Shown: positions 1 to 8,091, counted from the first letter of the stretch. The stretch: 47,045 nt of DNA from an uncultured Fibrobacter sp. (GCA_946408125.1 CAMJQW010000016.1:1-47045), one strand, 5' to 3'. A program made the numbers and translations. Notes: generated by a model from the sequence alone, not told the origin.

Positions 1-1104
1 GATTTGTTCGAAGGCCAGTACGTGGTGCCCGAGGGCATGGCCTACAATTCGTATGTGATTATTGACGAAAAGATTGCCGTGACGGACACGGTCGATGCGC
101 ACAAGGTGGGCGAGTGGCTCGCTAACTTGGAGACTGCTCTCGCTGGTCGCAAGCCGGATTACTTGGTGATTCACCACCTGGAACCGGACCATGCCGGTGG
201 CATTGCTGATTTTGTCGCGAAGTATCCGGAGACGACGCTCGTGGCGTCTGCAAAGGCGTTCGCGCTTCTGCCGCAGTTCATGGCGCTCCCTGAAGCGGTC
301 AAGAAGCAGACCGTGAAGGAAGGCGATACGCTTGCGCTCGGCAAGCATGCGCTGCAGTTTATCGGTGCCCCGATGGTGCACTGGCCCGAAGTGCTGTTCA
401 GTTACGAACAGAGTGAAAAGGTCTTGTTCTCGGCCGATGCGTTCGGCAAGTTCGGCGTGTACGATGCTGACCCGGACGACTGGGCCTGCGAGGCCCGCCG
501 TTACTACTTCAATATCGTGGGCAAGTACGGCAACCAGGTGCAGGCGGTTCTCAAGAAGGCGGCTGCGCTCGACATCAAGACGATTTGCCCGCTGCATGGC
601 CCGGTGCTTACCGAAAATCTGGGCTACTACATCGACAAGTACAACACTTGGAGCAGCTATGCTCCCGAAGACAAGGGCGTGCTTGTGGCGTATGCCTCGA
701 TTTACGGCGGAACCAAGAAGGCCGCGGAATTGCTCGGCGAAAAGCTCAAGGCCGCCGGTGTCGAAAAAGTCGTGGTTTCTGACCTTGCCCGCAGCGACAT
801 GGCCGAAGTCATTGAGGACGCCTTCCGCTACGACCGCATGGTGGTAGCCGCTCCTACTTATGACGCGGGCCTCTTCCCGGTTATGGAAGATTTCTTGAAT
901 CATCTGAAGGCAAAGAACTACTCTAACCGCAAGGTGGGCGTCGTGGAAAATGGCACCTGGGCTCCGATGGCCGCTAAGAAGATGGCCGAAATCCTTGCCA
1001 CGCTCAAGAACGTGACGCTCGCCGAAACAGTGGTGACGGTGAAGTCTACGCTCAGCGCCGAATCCGAAGCCGCGATGGACAAACTCGTGGCCGAGATGGT
1101 GTAG
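1..1104 (+). CDS. Flavodiiron protein (FprA/A-type flavoprotein), 5' end cut by the window
   Basis: The reading frame is open from base 1, so the true start lies upstream; about 30 N-terminal residues are probably missing. The first two thirds is a metallo-beta-lactamase-like fold with the diiron ligand motif HHLEPDHAGG. The last third is a flavodoxin-like FMN domain (VAYASIYGGTKKAAELL, then VAAPTYDAGLFPVMEDFL). Proteins of this family are cytoplasmic and reduce O2 to water or NO to N2O, using electrons from rubredoxin or F420/NADH partners; in a strict anaerobe the likely job is O2 scavenging. No rubredoxin gene is visible nearby. A strong terminator follows the stop codon, so this is the last gene of its transcript. 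The family is certain; which substrate dominates cannot be read from the sequence. Confidence 0.93.
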   Translation, partial: DLFEGQYVVPEGMAYNSYVIIDEKIAVTDTVDAHKVGEWLANLETALAGRKPDYLVIHHLEPDHAGGIADFVAKYPETTLVASAKAFALLPQFMALPEAVKKQTVKEGDTLALGKHALQFIGAPMVHWPEVLFSYEQSEKVLFSADAFGKFGVYDADPDDWACEARRYYFNIVGKYGNQVQAVLKKAAALDIKTICPLHGPVLTENLGYYIDKYNTWSSYAPEDKGVLVAYASIYGGTKKAAELLGEKLKAAGVEKVVVSDLARSDMAEVIEDAFRYDRMVVAAPTYDAGLFPVMEDFLNHLKAKNYSNRKVGVVENGTWAPMAAKKMAEILATLKNVTLAETVVTVKSTLSAESEAAMDKLVAEMV

Positions 1105-1153
1105 AAAACGCCGTAGTTGTCTTTGTAAAATAAATTTTTTGAGAACATTTAAG

Positions 1154-1185
1154 AATGGCGAATTTCTTTGAATTTCGCCATTTTT
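1154..1185 (+). terminator. Rho-independent terminator after the flavodiiron gene
   Basis: AATGGCGAA (1154-1162) pairs with TTCGCCATT (1174-1182). The inner bases 1164-1166 and 1170-1172 extend the stem after one mismatch, and a T-rich tract (1181-1185, then GTTTG) follows. Confidence 0.88.
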
Positions 1186-1240
1186 GTTTGTTTTGTGGCT
1201 AATTACGGGCGAAAAATGGTGTCAATAGCAAAAATTTCTA

Positions 1241-1267
1241 TTGACTATTTCCTTTTTTGAATATAAA
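1241..1267 (+). promoter_or_regulatory. Possible promoter of the pectate lyase gene
   Basis: TTGACT (1241-1246) and TATAAA (1262-1267) lie 15 bases apart, or 17 if the -10 is read as TAAATT from 1264. They sit about 65 bases before the preferred start codon and directly after a terminator. The spacing of the better -10 is short, so this is only a candidate. Confidence 0.4.
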
Positions 1268-1331
1268 TTTTGAGAAAAATTTTGAGAACAATGCGGACGG
1301 GTTGTCCGCGGCTCAAAAAAGGATGGATGTT

Positions 1332-3113
1332 ATGGGATGTAATTCGTTAAGGATGTCGCTCTCGGCACTGCTTGTGTGCGGGGCGACGGTTGTCGGTACG
1401 GCGACTTCCGCATTCGCGGTCACTTCGCCGGACTTCCCGATGGCGGGATTTGCCACGCAGAATGGCGGCACCACGGGCGGCAAGGGCTATTCCGAGGTCA
1501 CGGTGGACAACGTGAGTGACCTCAAGAGCTACGCCAAGGCGGGCAACAAGATTATTTACGTGAAGCCGGGGACGTACATGGGCCCCGTCGAGGTCGGGAG
1601 CAACGTGACGATTTACGGCTACCAGGGCGCCATTATTGCGCAGCCCAGCACGGGTAGCGCCATGAAGCTGAGCGGCTCGAAGAACGTCATCATCCGCAAC
1701 CTGAAATTCAAGGGCGTGGGCGCGCATGACGACGACGACGAGGATTGCCTGCAGGTGAATCACGAGTCAAAGAACGTGTGGATTGACCACGTGGATGTGT
1801 ACGACGGTCACGACGGCAACCTGGACATTACCAATGCTTCGGACTACGTGACGATTTCGTGGACCAAGTTCAGCTATACCTCGGCATCGAGCGGCCACCA
1901 GTTCAGCAACCTGATTGGCAACAGCAAGACAAAGACGAGCGACCGCGGGCATCTGAACGTGACGATTCACCATACGTGGTGGGCGGACGGCGTGGTGGAA
2001 CGCATGCCGCGCGTGCGTTTTGGCAAGGTGCATGTGGCGAACAACCTCTTCGACAGCAAGGACGCGAGCTACTGCGTGCGTGCAGCCATCGAGGCGGATA
2101 TCCGCATCGAAAGGAATGTATTCATCGGTGTGCAGAAGGCGCTTGACTTGTACACGAGCGATGGCGCTATCACGGCGGCGCAGATGATCGAAAATTACGA
2201 AGAAAACGTGAAGAAAACGCAGGCCGGTACGGGCACGGCGTTCAAGCCGAGCTATTCCATGAGCTTGACTGACGTGAGCACGCAGGCGAATGCGTATGCC
2301 CTGCGCGATTCAATTAAGTTGTATGCAGGTGCGACGCTTCCGGATCCGGGTGCATCGGGTTCGGTGACTCCGGCAAGTTCGAGTTCGGCAAAATCTAGCA
2401 GCAGTGTTGCGTCCAGTTCGTCCGCGAAGTCGAGCAGCAGTGTTGCGTCAAGTTCCTCGCAGGGGCCGGCGGTTTCGGGCGAGGCGACGCTTACCAAACA
2501 TGGCTCGGGCAGCACGACGCAGACGGTTGCCGCAGGCGAATCGATTGCGGAATTCTACTACACGATTGCGGGCGCGACGGGTGCCACGGTGACGGGCCTT
2601 CCGGATGGCGTGTCGGGTACGCTCAAGGGCTCTGACTTCTACATTTCGGGAACGGTCTCTGCGATGGTGGCGCCGGGTGCGTACAAGTTCACCGTCACCA
2701 CGACGGGTGCGACAACGAATGCGTCGAAGAGCGGGACCATTACCGTGACGGGGAACGGCACGGCGCCTGCATCGAGTTCCAGCGTCAAATTCTCATCGTC
2801 ATCCTGGAGCGGAGCGATAGGATCCAGCAGCAGTAGCGAGGCCACTGAGCCTGCTGAAGTGACGTCCAGCAACAGCGAAGATTCCGATGCGATTCGCGGA
2901 ACGGGTTTTGCCCCGCAGTTCACGGTCTCTATCGCAGGTCGCGTGTTGCAAGTCCAGAATGCAGCGGGCAATACGATGGCGATTTTCGACATGCAGGGCC
3001 GCCTGCTCTTGACCAAGCGCATAGCGACTTCCGCCGAATCGGCGCTACTCCCGCATACGGGAACGTTTATACTGAAAATCGGCCCGCGCACCATGCGCGT
3101 GAATGCCCGCTAA
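1332..3113 (+). CDS. Secreted pectate lyase, family PL1, with Ser-rich linkers and a C-terminal sorting-type domain
   Basis: A secreted enzyme that should cleave polygalacturonate by beta-elimination. ATG 1332 is preferred because AAAGGA (1318-1323) lies eight bases before it and a Sec signal peptide follows at once, ending in SAFA. In-frame TTG 1257 and ATG 1323 are alternatives. The catalytic parallel beta-helix fills roughly residues 35-320 and carries family motifs: WIDHVDVYDGHDGNLDI, and ERMPRVRFGKVHVANN with the invariant R-x-P-R-x-R pattern. A linker of Ser clusters (SSSSAKSSSS) leads to a small beta-rich domain of about 95 residues, a second Ser linker, and a last 65 residues (MAIFDMQGRLLL, then GTFILKIG, basic end VNAR). 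The final domain resembles type A sorting domains of the type IX secretion system, which suggests cell-surface delivery. Substrate specificity within PL1 is inferred. Confidence 0.9.
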   Translation: MGCNSLRMSLSALLVCGATVVGTATSAFAVTSPDFPMAGFATQNGGTTGGKGYSEVTVDNVSDLKSYAKAGNKIIYVKPGTYMGPVEVGSNVTIYGYQGAIIAQPSTGSAMKLSGSKNVIIRNLKFKGVGAHDDDDEDCLQVNHESKNVWIDHVDVYDGHDGNLDITNASDYVTISWTKFSYTSASSGHQFSNLIGNSKTKTSDRGHLNVTIHHTWWADGVVERMPRVRFGKVHVANNLFDSKDASYCVRAAIEADIRIERNVFIGVQKALDLYTSDGAITAAQMIENYEENVKKTQAGTGTAFKPSYSMSLTDVSTQANAYALRDSIKLYAGATLPDPGASGSVTPASSSSAKSSSSVASSSSAKSSSSVASSSSQGPAVSGEATLTKHGSGSTTQTVAAGESIAEFYYTIAGATGATVTGLPDGVSGTLKGSDFYISGTVSAMVAPGAYKFTVTTTGATTNASKSGTITVTGNGTAPASSSSVKFSSSSWSGAIGSSSSSEATEPAEVTSSNSEDSDAIRGTGFAPQFTVSIAGRVLQVQNAAGNTMAIFDMQGRLLLTKRIATSAESALLPHTGTFILKIGPRTMRVNAR

Positions 3114-3198
3114 ACGAAAAATTTCTCCTCCAAAATATCGGCGTCTGCGTAACAGCGGGCGCTATTTTATTACATTGTGTATAAAATAGGAGGACCAC

Positions 3199-3495
3199 TT
3201 GGGCTACGGCAATGGACAGTGTAGGCGAGTGGAGTACAAATGGCGAGGGTTGAAGGGGTGGCACTTGCCTGATACAACGGAATGGCAATCATTGTTTTCC
3301 GCTGTCGGCGGAAAAACTGCGGCGGGCAAGATGCTCAAGTCTACTAGCGGTTGGAATAGCAACGGTGAGGGCTTGGATGCTTTCGGGTTCTCGGCGTTGT
3401 CTGCTGGCTACAGGGACTACCGTGGGGGGGGGGGGCACTATGAGGGCATCGACTTCAAGTACTTCGCGTATTCAGTCCGCTGCGTTAAGGACTAG
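3199..3495 (+). pseudogene. Remnant of a Fib_succ_major (TIGR02145) protein, truncated at the 5' end and internally deleted
   Basis: The 98-residue frame has the middle of a Fib_succ_major domain (GWHLPDTTEWQSLFSAVGG, KMLKSTSGWN, GFSALSAGYRDY) and its usual end, SVRCVKD. It lacks a signal peptide or lipobox, the Ser linker, and the first part of the domain (compare WMAENLRY in the intact copies at 26609 and 28123). The stretch that normally lies between the HYEG and SVRC blocks is also nearly absent. A G12 tract lies inside the frame. Oddly, TTG 3199 has a perfect AGGAGG (3188-3193) five bases upstream and TATAAAAT just before it, so a short cytoplasmic product could still be made. It ends six bases before the convergent nnr gene. 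Confidence 0.7.
3424..3435 (+). repeat. Homopolymer tract of 12 G inside the Fib_succ_major remnant
   Basis: Bases 3424-3435 are all G and encode consecutive Gly residues. Such runs are prone to slippage during replication and to sequencing error. With 12 G the frame stays open into the conserved SVRCVKD end. Confidence 0.95.
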
Positions 3496-3501
3496 TATTG
3501 A

Positions 3502-5187
3502 TTAGTTAAACGCCTGCGGGAGCATGTCGATGACATCGCTTGGGAGCATGCTGAATGCGCCGAGTTTTTCGCGGGCTATGCGGCCCGCTTTTTGGTGCAG
3601 TAATGCTCCGAGTACGGCGGCTTCGCAGGTGGGCAAGCCTTGTGCGAGCAGAGCCGTGATGATTCCGGTAAGAACGTCGCCCGAACCGCCCTTGGCGAGG
3701 CCCGAGTTGTGTGCGGGTACAATGAAAACGCGCTCGTCGGGGCTCGCGACGAAGGTGGGCGCGCCCTTCAGCAGGATGACTTTCTTCGTGTGGCGTGCGA
3801 TGTTGCGCAATTGGTTCGGTATGTCGATATCGTTTGTCGGGAGTGCTCCGAAAAGCCTTTCGAATTCGCGGCGGTGCGGGGTGAGCACGGCCGTGGTCGC
3901 AAATCCGTGAAGGAATGATGCCGCTCCCGAGGAAGGGCTTGCAGAAGTCTTGTTGAGCGAGGCAATGGCATTCAGCGCGTCGGCGTCGATGACTACCGGG
4001 CACTTGATTTGCGGAAGTAGGTCGATGACGGCGTCGCGCGTGCATTCTGCGCTTCCGATTCCGGGGCCGATGGCTAGCGCCTGGTTGTGCTTGGCCTTCT
4101 CGAGAATCTGCGGGATGTGTGTGGGGGAGAGGGCGGTGGCGCGGTCATCGACCGTGTCTCCGTCCTGGCCAGCCATGTCTTGCAGGTTGCAGAATACGGG
4201 TTCCGAGAGTTTCGCCTGCAGTACGGGCATAATGGCATCCGGGCTCGCGAGCGTCACGAGACCGGCACCGCTCCGGAGGGCTGCCCCGGAGCAAAGTGCG
4301 GCGGCTCCCGGCATATCGCCGGAGCCTGCGACAATCATGGCGCAGCCCTGGGCGCGTTTGTCGCCCCAGTCGTCGCGCTCGGGCAACATCTGCGGTATGA
4401 TTTGCTCTGTCGCAAGGTAGACGATCTCGTCGAATTGCTTGATGTTCTCCTCGGGGTAGCAAAGCGGCGCTACGGCCGCATTGCCGAATACCGGCCCGCC
4501 TTCACGCGTGTATGCGTCCAGCCGCGGGAACCCGAACATCAGGGTTTCAAGTGCGTGTGTGCAGGGTTCCCGACGCCCGTGCGCCTGGGAATCGTATCCG
4601 GTAGGGGCGTCGGCCGCGACAACCGGGACGCCTGCGGCGCCGATGTCGCGTACCGCGGCTGCGTACAGTTCCCGCAGTTCGCCGTGCGCTCCGTTCCCGA
4701 GCATGCAATCGACAATCAGGTTGAAATCTGCGAATCTCGGCGCGGTTCCTGTCTGCGACAAACTTTCCGTTGTCGGCGAATACAGAATTAAACGGCCGCC
4801 AGCCAGCGAAAAATCATCCAGCGCCATCTTGGCTTCGTTCTGGAACTTGTCCGCGGTGGCAAGCGAATACGTGGTGCAGGGAATCCCTGCTTCAATCAAG
4901 AGCTTCGCGAGCACGAGCCCGTCGCCGCCGTTGTTGCCTCCACCGACAAATACCGCGACGGATCGCGGAGTGTTTTCCAACCCGCAAGTTGATTGCTCGC
5001 GGTTCAAAATCTCGACCACCTTCTTGAACAGCGCGGCGCCCGCCTGCTTCATCAGGCCGTATCCCGCCTCAATCGCGGTTGTTTCTCCGGCAAGAGCTTC
5101 CTTGGCCGCCTTGTCAAGCGCCCTCATCCCCTCTGTCGAGAGAACGGGCATGAGTTCCGTATAGCTGAACTGGTCGAGAAGTTTCAT
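3502..5187 (-). CDS. nnr: Bifunctional NAD(P)HX repair enzyme: epimerase plus ADP/ATP-dependent dehydratase
   Basis: A housekeeping repair enzyme. The N-terminal YjeF-type domain epimerises R- and S-NAD(P)HX. The C-terminal ribokinase-like domain dehydrates S-NAD(P)HX back to NAD(P)H with ADP or ATP. The first domain, about residues 15-225, shows VFVGGGNNGGDGLVLAKLL. The second, about 270-555, shows AIGPGIG, VVIDADALN and HNSGLAKGGSGDVLTGI. The length, 561 residues, is slightly longer than the usual 490-520. The start is ATG 5187, with no Shine-Dalgarno sequence; a TATATT -10 element ends six bases before it, which suggests a leaderless mRNA. It converges on the Fib_succ_major remnant. Confidence 0.95.
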   Translation of the reverse strand: MKLLDQFSYTELMPVLSTEGMRALDKAAKEALAGETTAIEAGYGLMKQAGAALFKKVVEILNREQSTCGLENTPRSVAVFVGGGNNGGDGLVLAKLLIEAGIPCTTYSLATADKFQNEAKMALDDFSLAGGRLILYSPTTESLSQTGTAPRFADFNLIVDCMLGNGAHGELRELYAAAVRDIGAAGVPVVAADAPTGYDSQAHGRREPCTHALETLMFGFPRLDAYTREGGPVFGNAAVAPLCYPEENIKQFDEIVYLATEQIIPQMLPERDDWGDKRAQGCAMIVAGSGDMPGAAALCSGAALRSGAGLVTLASPDAIMPVLQAKLSEPVFCNLQDMAGQDGDTVDDRATALSPTHIPQILEKAKHNQALAIGPGIGSAECTRDAVIDLLPQIKCPVVIDADALNAIASLNKTSASPSSGAASFLHGFATTAVLTPHRREFERLFGALPTNDIDIPNQLRNIARHTKKVILLKGAPTFVASPDERVFIVPAHNSGLAKGGSGDVLTGIITALLAQGLPTCEAAVLGALLHQKAGRIAREKLGAFSMLPSDVIDMLPQAFN

Positions 5188-5193
5188 ATCCAG

Positions 5194-5227
5194 AATATAT
5201 ATTTATACCGCGGTCTTTGACAAGACC
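5194..5227 (-). promoter_or_regulatory. Promoter of nnr with an overlapping inverted repeat; predicts a leaderless transcript
   Basis: Read on the minus strand: TTGTCA (5223-5218), an 18-base spacer, TATATT (5199-5194), six bases, then ATG (5187). Transcription about seven bases after the -10 would begin at the start codon itself. A perfect inverted repeat, GGTCTT (5212-5217) and AAGACC (5222-5227) with a TGAC centre, overlaps the -35. It could be an operator, or a short hairpin left at the end of the upstream transcript. Confidence 0.6.
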
Positions 5228-5251
5228 TAGATGGCGTATTCGCTCGGAAAA

Positions 5252-6133
5252 CTAGAACAAATCCAGCGAACTGTCCAGATAGATTTCTTCGCGCACCTTG
5301 AGCTGGTGCTCGGGCTTGGTCATGTAGTAAAGTAAAAATTCCAGGATGATGGCGCTGCCGAGGCTGCGGCCCTCGATTTTGAAGTGGCGGAATCCTGCAG
5401 GCGCGTACACGTTCTGGATGTCGTCAATTCCGATAAAGCCGGGGTTCTTCATCGCGTCGGAGAAGTGGTAGCCTCTCTGGGCGGTGGGCGAGACGCATTC
5501 ATGGTCTGCGCAGTCTTCGCCGAGGCTTTTGCGGCTTACGTTCTCGTAGCAGTTCTTGCGGTCGTAACAGCCGAACCAGCAGCATTCATTGCACAGGAAC
5601 TCGACCTTCTGTTTTTGTGCATCCGTGAGCGCATCCAGCTTATCGAATTGCTTGTTCAGCCGGAAGTCCGGCACGACAAATTTGAATTCATCGCGGCTTA
5701 GTTCGGCAACAAACTGCTCAAAGTCTGTAATTACTTTCGTGGTCGAAGAGACGAAATAGAATCCGGGATACTTTGCCTTGATGTAATTGAGCAGAAGGTC
5801 CGAATGGATGATGATGCCAGCGCCACCCTCAAACATCTTGCACAACGCATTGCACCGCGCGTCGCCAAGGTGTTCCTCGCGAATCAGCGAGTTGCTGAAG
5901 GTGAGTCGAGGTGAAATCCCGTATTCCTTTACGAGTGCAGCCACTTTTTCCGGCTCGGCATCTCCGAAGCCTACACGCCCACCTCCCCAGATGCAATCGC
6001 TCGGCGCCCCGTAAATGGAGCCGATTTCGCACCAGTCGTAAAAGTATTCCCGATGTTCGCGCCATAGCGGCAAAAAAGCCTTGTACAGGTCGTAAAACTC
6101 GAACAGTCCAGGAAGGTGGTAAAAGATTTTCAT
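5252..6133 (-). CDS. U32 peptidase-like protein of unknown role
   Basis: The 293-residue frame starts at ATG 6133 (MKIFYHLPGL); the longer upstream frame runs through a terminator and is rejected. No signal peptide or membrane segment is seen. Two blocks recall the U32 collagenase-like/UbiU-UbiV superfamily: a cysteine cluster near residues 190-225 (CNECCWFGC, then CADHEC), and a C-terminal block GFRHFKIEGR near residue 250, matching the family's KIEGR signature. Members of that superfamily often hold a 4Fe-4S cluster, and the Cys pattern here would allow one. A -10-like TATACT lies eight bases before the ATG. The upstream neighbour on the same strand is a 60-residue His/Cys peptide, but a terminator separates them. 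Function is not known; the family call is by eye. Confidence 0.5.
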   Translation of the reverse strand: MKIFYHLPGLFEFYDLYKAFLPLWREHREYFYDWCEIGSIYGAPSDCIWGGGRVGFGDAEPEKVAALVKEYGISPRLTFSNSLIREEHLGDARCNALCKMFEGGAGIIIHSDLLLNYIKAKYPGFYFVSSTTKVITDFEQFVAELSRDEFKFVVPDFRLNKQFDKLDALTDAQKQKVEFLCNECCWFGCYDRKNCYENVSRKSLGEDCADHECVSPTAQRGYHFSDAMKNPGFIGIDDIQNVYAPAGFRHFKIEGRSLGSAIILEFLLYYMTKPEHQLKVREEIYLDSSLDLF

Positions 6134-6163
6134 CTCGTCAAAGTATAATATATTTGAATGTAC

Positions 6164-6196
6164 AAAAAAAGGAACCCTCGCGGGTTCCTTTTTTTT
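6164..6196. terminator. Bidirectional terminator between the small peptide gene and the U32-like gene
   Basis: GGAACCC (6171-6177) pairs with GGGTTCC (6182-6188) around TCGC. A-tract 6164-6170 and T-tract 6189-6196 give a U-run in either direction. The relevant direction here is minus, ending the gpmI-peptide transcript. Confidence 0.9.
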
Positions 6197-6207
6197 AAAT
6201 GATTGAA

Positions 6208-6390
6208 CTAGTCGCAGAACCATTTGTGATGTCCGTGCGAACAGGCTGTCTCGTGGCCAAATGCGGAATTCCCGGGGGAATCGTCGTCGTCATCAAAGAG
6301 ACCCAAACTGCGAACTGAACCTTGTAACAACTCTGTGCGTTCGCTCATATCGATTGCTTCTAATAGGGGCTTTTCGTATGCTTTCTTCAT
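6208..6390 (-). CDS. 60-residue peptide with leader-like N-terminus, Asp run and His/Cys-rich tail
   Basis: The peptide starts MKKAYEKPLLEAIDMSE, continues LLQGS, then a run of five Asp (33-37), and ends FGHETACSHGHHKWFCD. The tail holds Cys50 and Cys59 and His46, 52, 54 and 55. The N-terminal KKxYEKPxxExI pattern followed by LLxGS resembles short leader-type peptides common in Bacteroidota and Fibrobacterota, where a Gly-Gly or Gly-Ser pair can mark processing. The gene lies 15 bases after the gpmI stop and before a strong terminator, so it should share the gpmI transcript. Its own ribosome binding site is weak (TAAGAA). Possible roles are a modified (RiPP-like) peptide or a metal-binding peptide. 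No maturase, protease or exporter is recognised beside it, apart from the uncertain U32-like gene. Confidence 0.6.
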   Translation of the reverse strand: MKKAYEKPLLEAIDMSERTELLQGSVRSLGLFDDDDDSPGNSAFGHETACSHGHHKWFCD

Positions 6391-6405
6391 TGTTCTTATG
6401 GTTGC

Positions 6406-8040
6406 TTACTTGATGATGAGCATAGAATCGTCCCACGCTTCGTGCTTTTCGAGGCCGAGGAGGTTGGCCGTCGTAGCAGCGATGTTGGAGAGACCCCAGT
6501 CGCCTTCCTTGAGGCCGAGCTTGCCGCCCGTTACGTTATCGTAAAGGATGCAAGGAACCTTGTTGAGCGTGTGGCTCGTCTTGGCCTTGAAGGTACCGTC
6601 CTTGTTGACCTTCGGCATGCCGGTCTTCTTGTCGATTTCGTACATTTCGTCGGCGTTACCGTGGTCAGCCGTGATGATGGCAACACCACCGAGGGCGTCA
6701 ATCACCGGGAGGAGGCGGGCGAGGCCAATATCGACAGCTTCGATAGCCATCGTAGCGGCGCGGAAGGAACCGGTGTGGCCCACCATGTCGCCGTTCGGGA
6801 AGTTGCAGCGGAGCGTCTGGTACTTGCCGCTCTTCAAGGCTTCGATCATGGCGTCGGTGATTTCGGCAGCCTTCATCCACGGGCGCTGTTCGAACGGAAC
6901 AACGTCAGATTCGATTTCGAGGTAGGTTTCGCCGTCGAACTTGCTGGAACGGTTACCGTTCCAGAAGTAGGTCACGTGGCCGTACTTCTGCGTTTCGGAA
7001 CAAGCGAACTGCTTAACGCCTGTTTCAGCGAGCCATTCGCCGCTGGTTTCCTTGATTGCCGGAGGCGGAACGAGGAAGCGGTTCGGGAGCTTGAGGTCGC
7101 CGTCGTACTGGAGCATGCCAGCGTAGCAGACGTGCGGGAAGCGCTTGCGGTCAAATTCGTTGAAGGATTCTTCTTCGAAGGCGCGGGTGATTTCGATGGC
7201 GCGGTCGCCACGGAAGTTGAAGAACACCACGGAGTCGCCATCGTTGATGGTGCCGACCGGCTGGCCGTCCTTCGCGATCACGAACGGCGGGAGATCCTGG
7301 TCAATAGCCTTGGTTTCGCCACGGAGGGTTTCGATAGCCTGCGTAGCGTTGTCGAAGTAGCGGCCTTCGCCGAGCACGTGGGTCTTCCAGCCGAGTTCCA
7401 CCATCTTCCAGTTAGCGTTGTAACGGTCCATGGTGATCTGCATACGGCCACCGCCGCTAGCAATGCAAACGTCGAATTCCGGAGAGCGGAGTTCGTCGAG
7501 GAACTTTTCGAACGGGCCAACGTAATCGAGAGCGGAAGTTTCCGGCACGTCACGACCGTCGAGGAGGATGTGCACGCGGACCTTCTTGAGGCCTTCCTTC
7601 TTGGCCTGGGCAACCATGGCCTTGAGGTGAGAAATGTTGGAGTGAACGTTACCGTCGCTGAAGAGACCGATGAAGTGGAGGACGGTGTTCTTTTCGCGGG
7701 CGTTGCCGGCGATTTCCTTCCAAGCGTCGCGGCCGAAGATGTCGCCAGAGACGATGGCGTCCTGCACGAGGGCGGCACCCTGGTTGTACACCTGGCCAGC
7801 ACCGATAGCGTTGTGGCCCACTTCGGAGTTACCCATGTCTTCGTTGGTCGGCATACCCACGGCGCGGCCGTGAGCCTTCAGGAGCACGTTCGGGTACATC
7901 TTGAAGAGGTTGTCGAGGGTCGGGGTGCGGGCAGCCTTGATGGCGTTGCCTTCGACCTTATCGGTGATGCCAAAACCGTCCATCACGATCGTGACAACGG
8001 GTCCCTTGATACCGGGGAAGTTGGAAAGTTTTTTGAGCAT
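6406..8040 (-). CDS. gpmI: 2,3-bisphosphoglycerate-independent phosphoglycerate mutase
   Basis: Interconverts 3- and 2-phosphoglycerate in glycolysis, in the cytoplasm, with two Mn2+ ions and a phosphoserine intermediate. Alkaline-phosphatase-superfamily motifs are clear: VTIVMDGFGI near residue 20, GNSEVGHNAIGAG with the catalytic Ser near residue 70, GRDVPETSALDYVG, and ITADHGNADEMYE near residue 460. The length, 544 residues, is slightly above the usual 510-515. The start is ATG 8040 with GGAGT upstream. A perfect 22-bp palindrome lies 15 bases before the start. The 60-residue peptide gene follows on the same transcript. Confidence 0.97.
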   Translation of the reverse strand: MLKKLSNFPGIKGPVVTIVMDGFGITDKVEGNAIKAARTPTLDNLFKMYPNVLLKAHGRAVGMPTNEDMGNSEVGHNAIGAGQVYNQGAALVQDAIVSGDIFGRDAWKEIAGNAREKNTVLHFIGLFSDGNVHSNISHLKAMVAQAKKEGLKKVRVHILLDGRDVPETSALDYVGPFEKFLDELRSPEFDVCIASGGGRMQITMDRYNANWKMVELGWKTHVLGEGRYFDNATQAIETLRGETKAIDQDLPPFVIAKDGQPVGTINDGDSVVFFNFRGDRAIEITRAFEEESFNEFDRKRFPHVCYAGMLQYDGDLKLPNRFLVPPPAIKETSGEWLAETGVKQFACSETQKYGHVTYFWNGNRSSKFDGETYLEIESDVVPFEQRPWMKAAEITDAMIEALKSGKYQTLRCNFPNGDMVGHTGSFRAATMAIEAVDIGLARLLPVIDALGGVAIITADHGNADEMYEIDKKTGMPKVNKDGTFKAKTSHTLNKVPCILYDNVTGGKLGLKEGDWGLSNIAATTANLLGLEKHEAWDDSMLIIK

Positions 8041-8055
8041 GGTTTACTCCGTGTT

Positions 8056-8077
8056 TAAATTTACGCGCGTAAATTTA
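8056..8077. promoter_or_regulatory. Perfect 22-bp palindrome in the gpmI leader/promoter region
   Basis: The left half is TAAATTTACGC and the right half is its exact complement, with no loop bases. It lies between the upstream lipoprotein's terminator and the gpmI Shine-Dalgarno sequence, where an operator would be expected. A stable RNA hairpin at the 5' end of the mRNA is the alternative. Confidence 0.6.
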
Positions 8078-8091
8078 GCAAAAAACCAAGG

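Noticed and set aside
3250..3275. TGGCACTTGCC inside the Fib_succ_major remnant as a sigma-54 promoter
   Set aside because: There is no GC at the -12 position with correct spacing, and it lies within a coding-type sequence before the nnr 3' end.
6134..6223. Upstream extension of the U32-like gene to 6223
   Set aside because: The added 30 codons translate a terminator and promoter region; ATG 6133 with a -10 just upstream is better.
6442..8058. A 538-codon plus-strand frame opposite gpmI
   Set aside because: An antisense shadow; gpmI has all catalytic motifs on the other strand.
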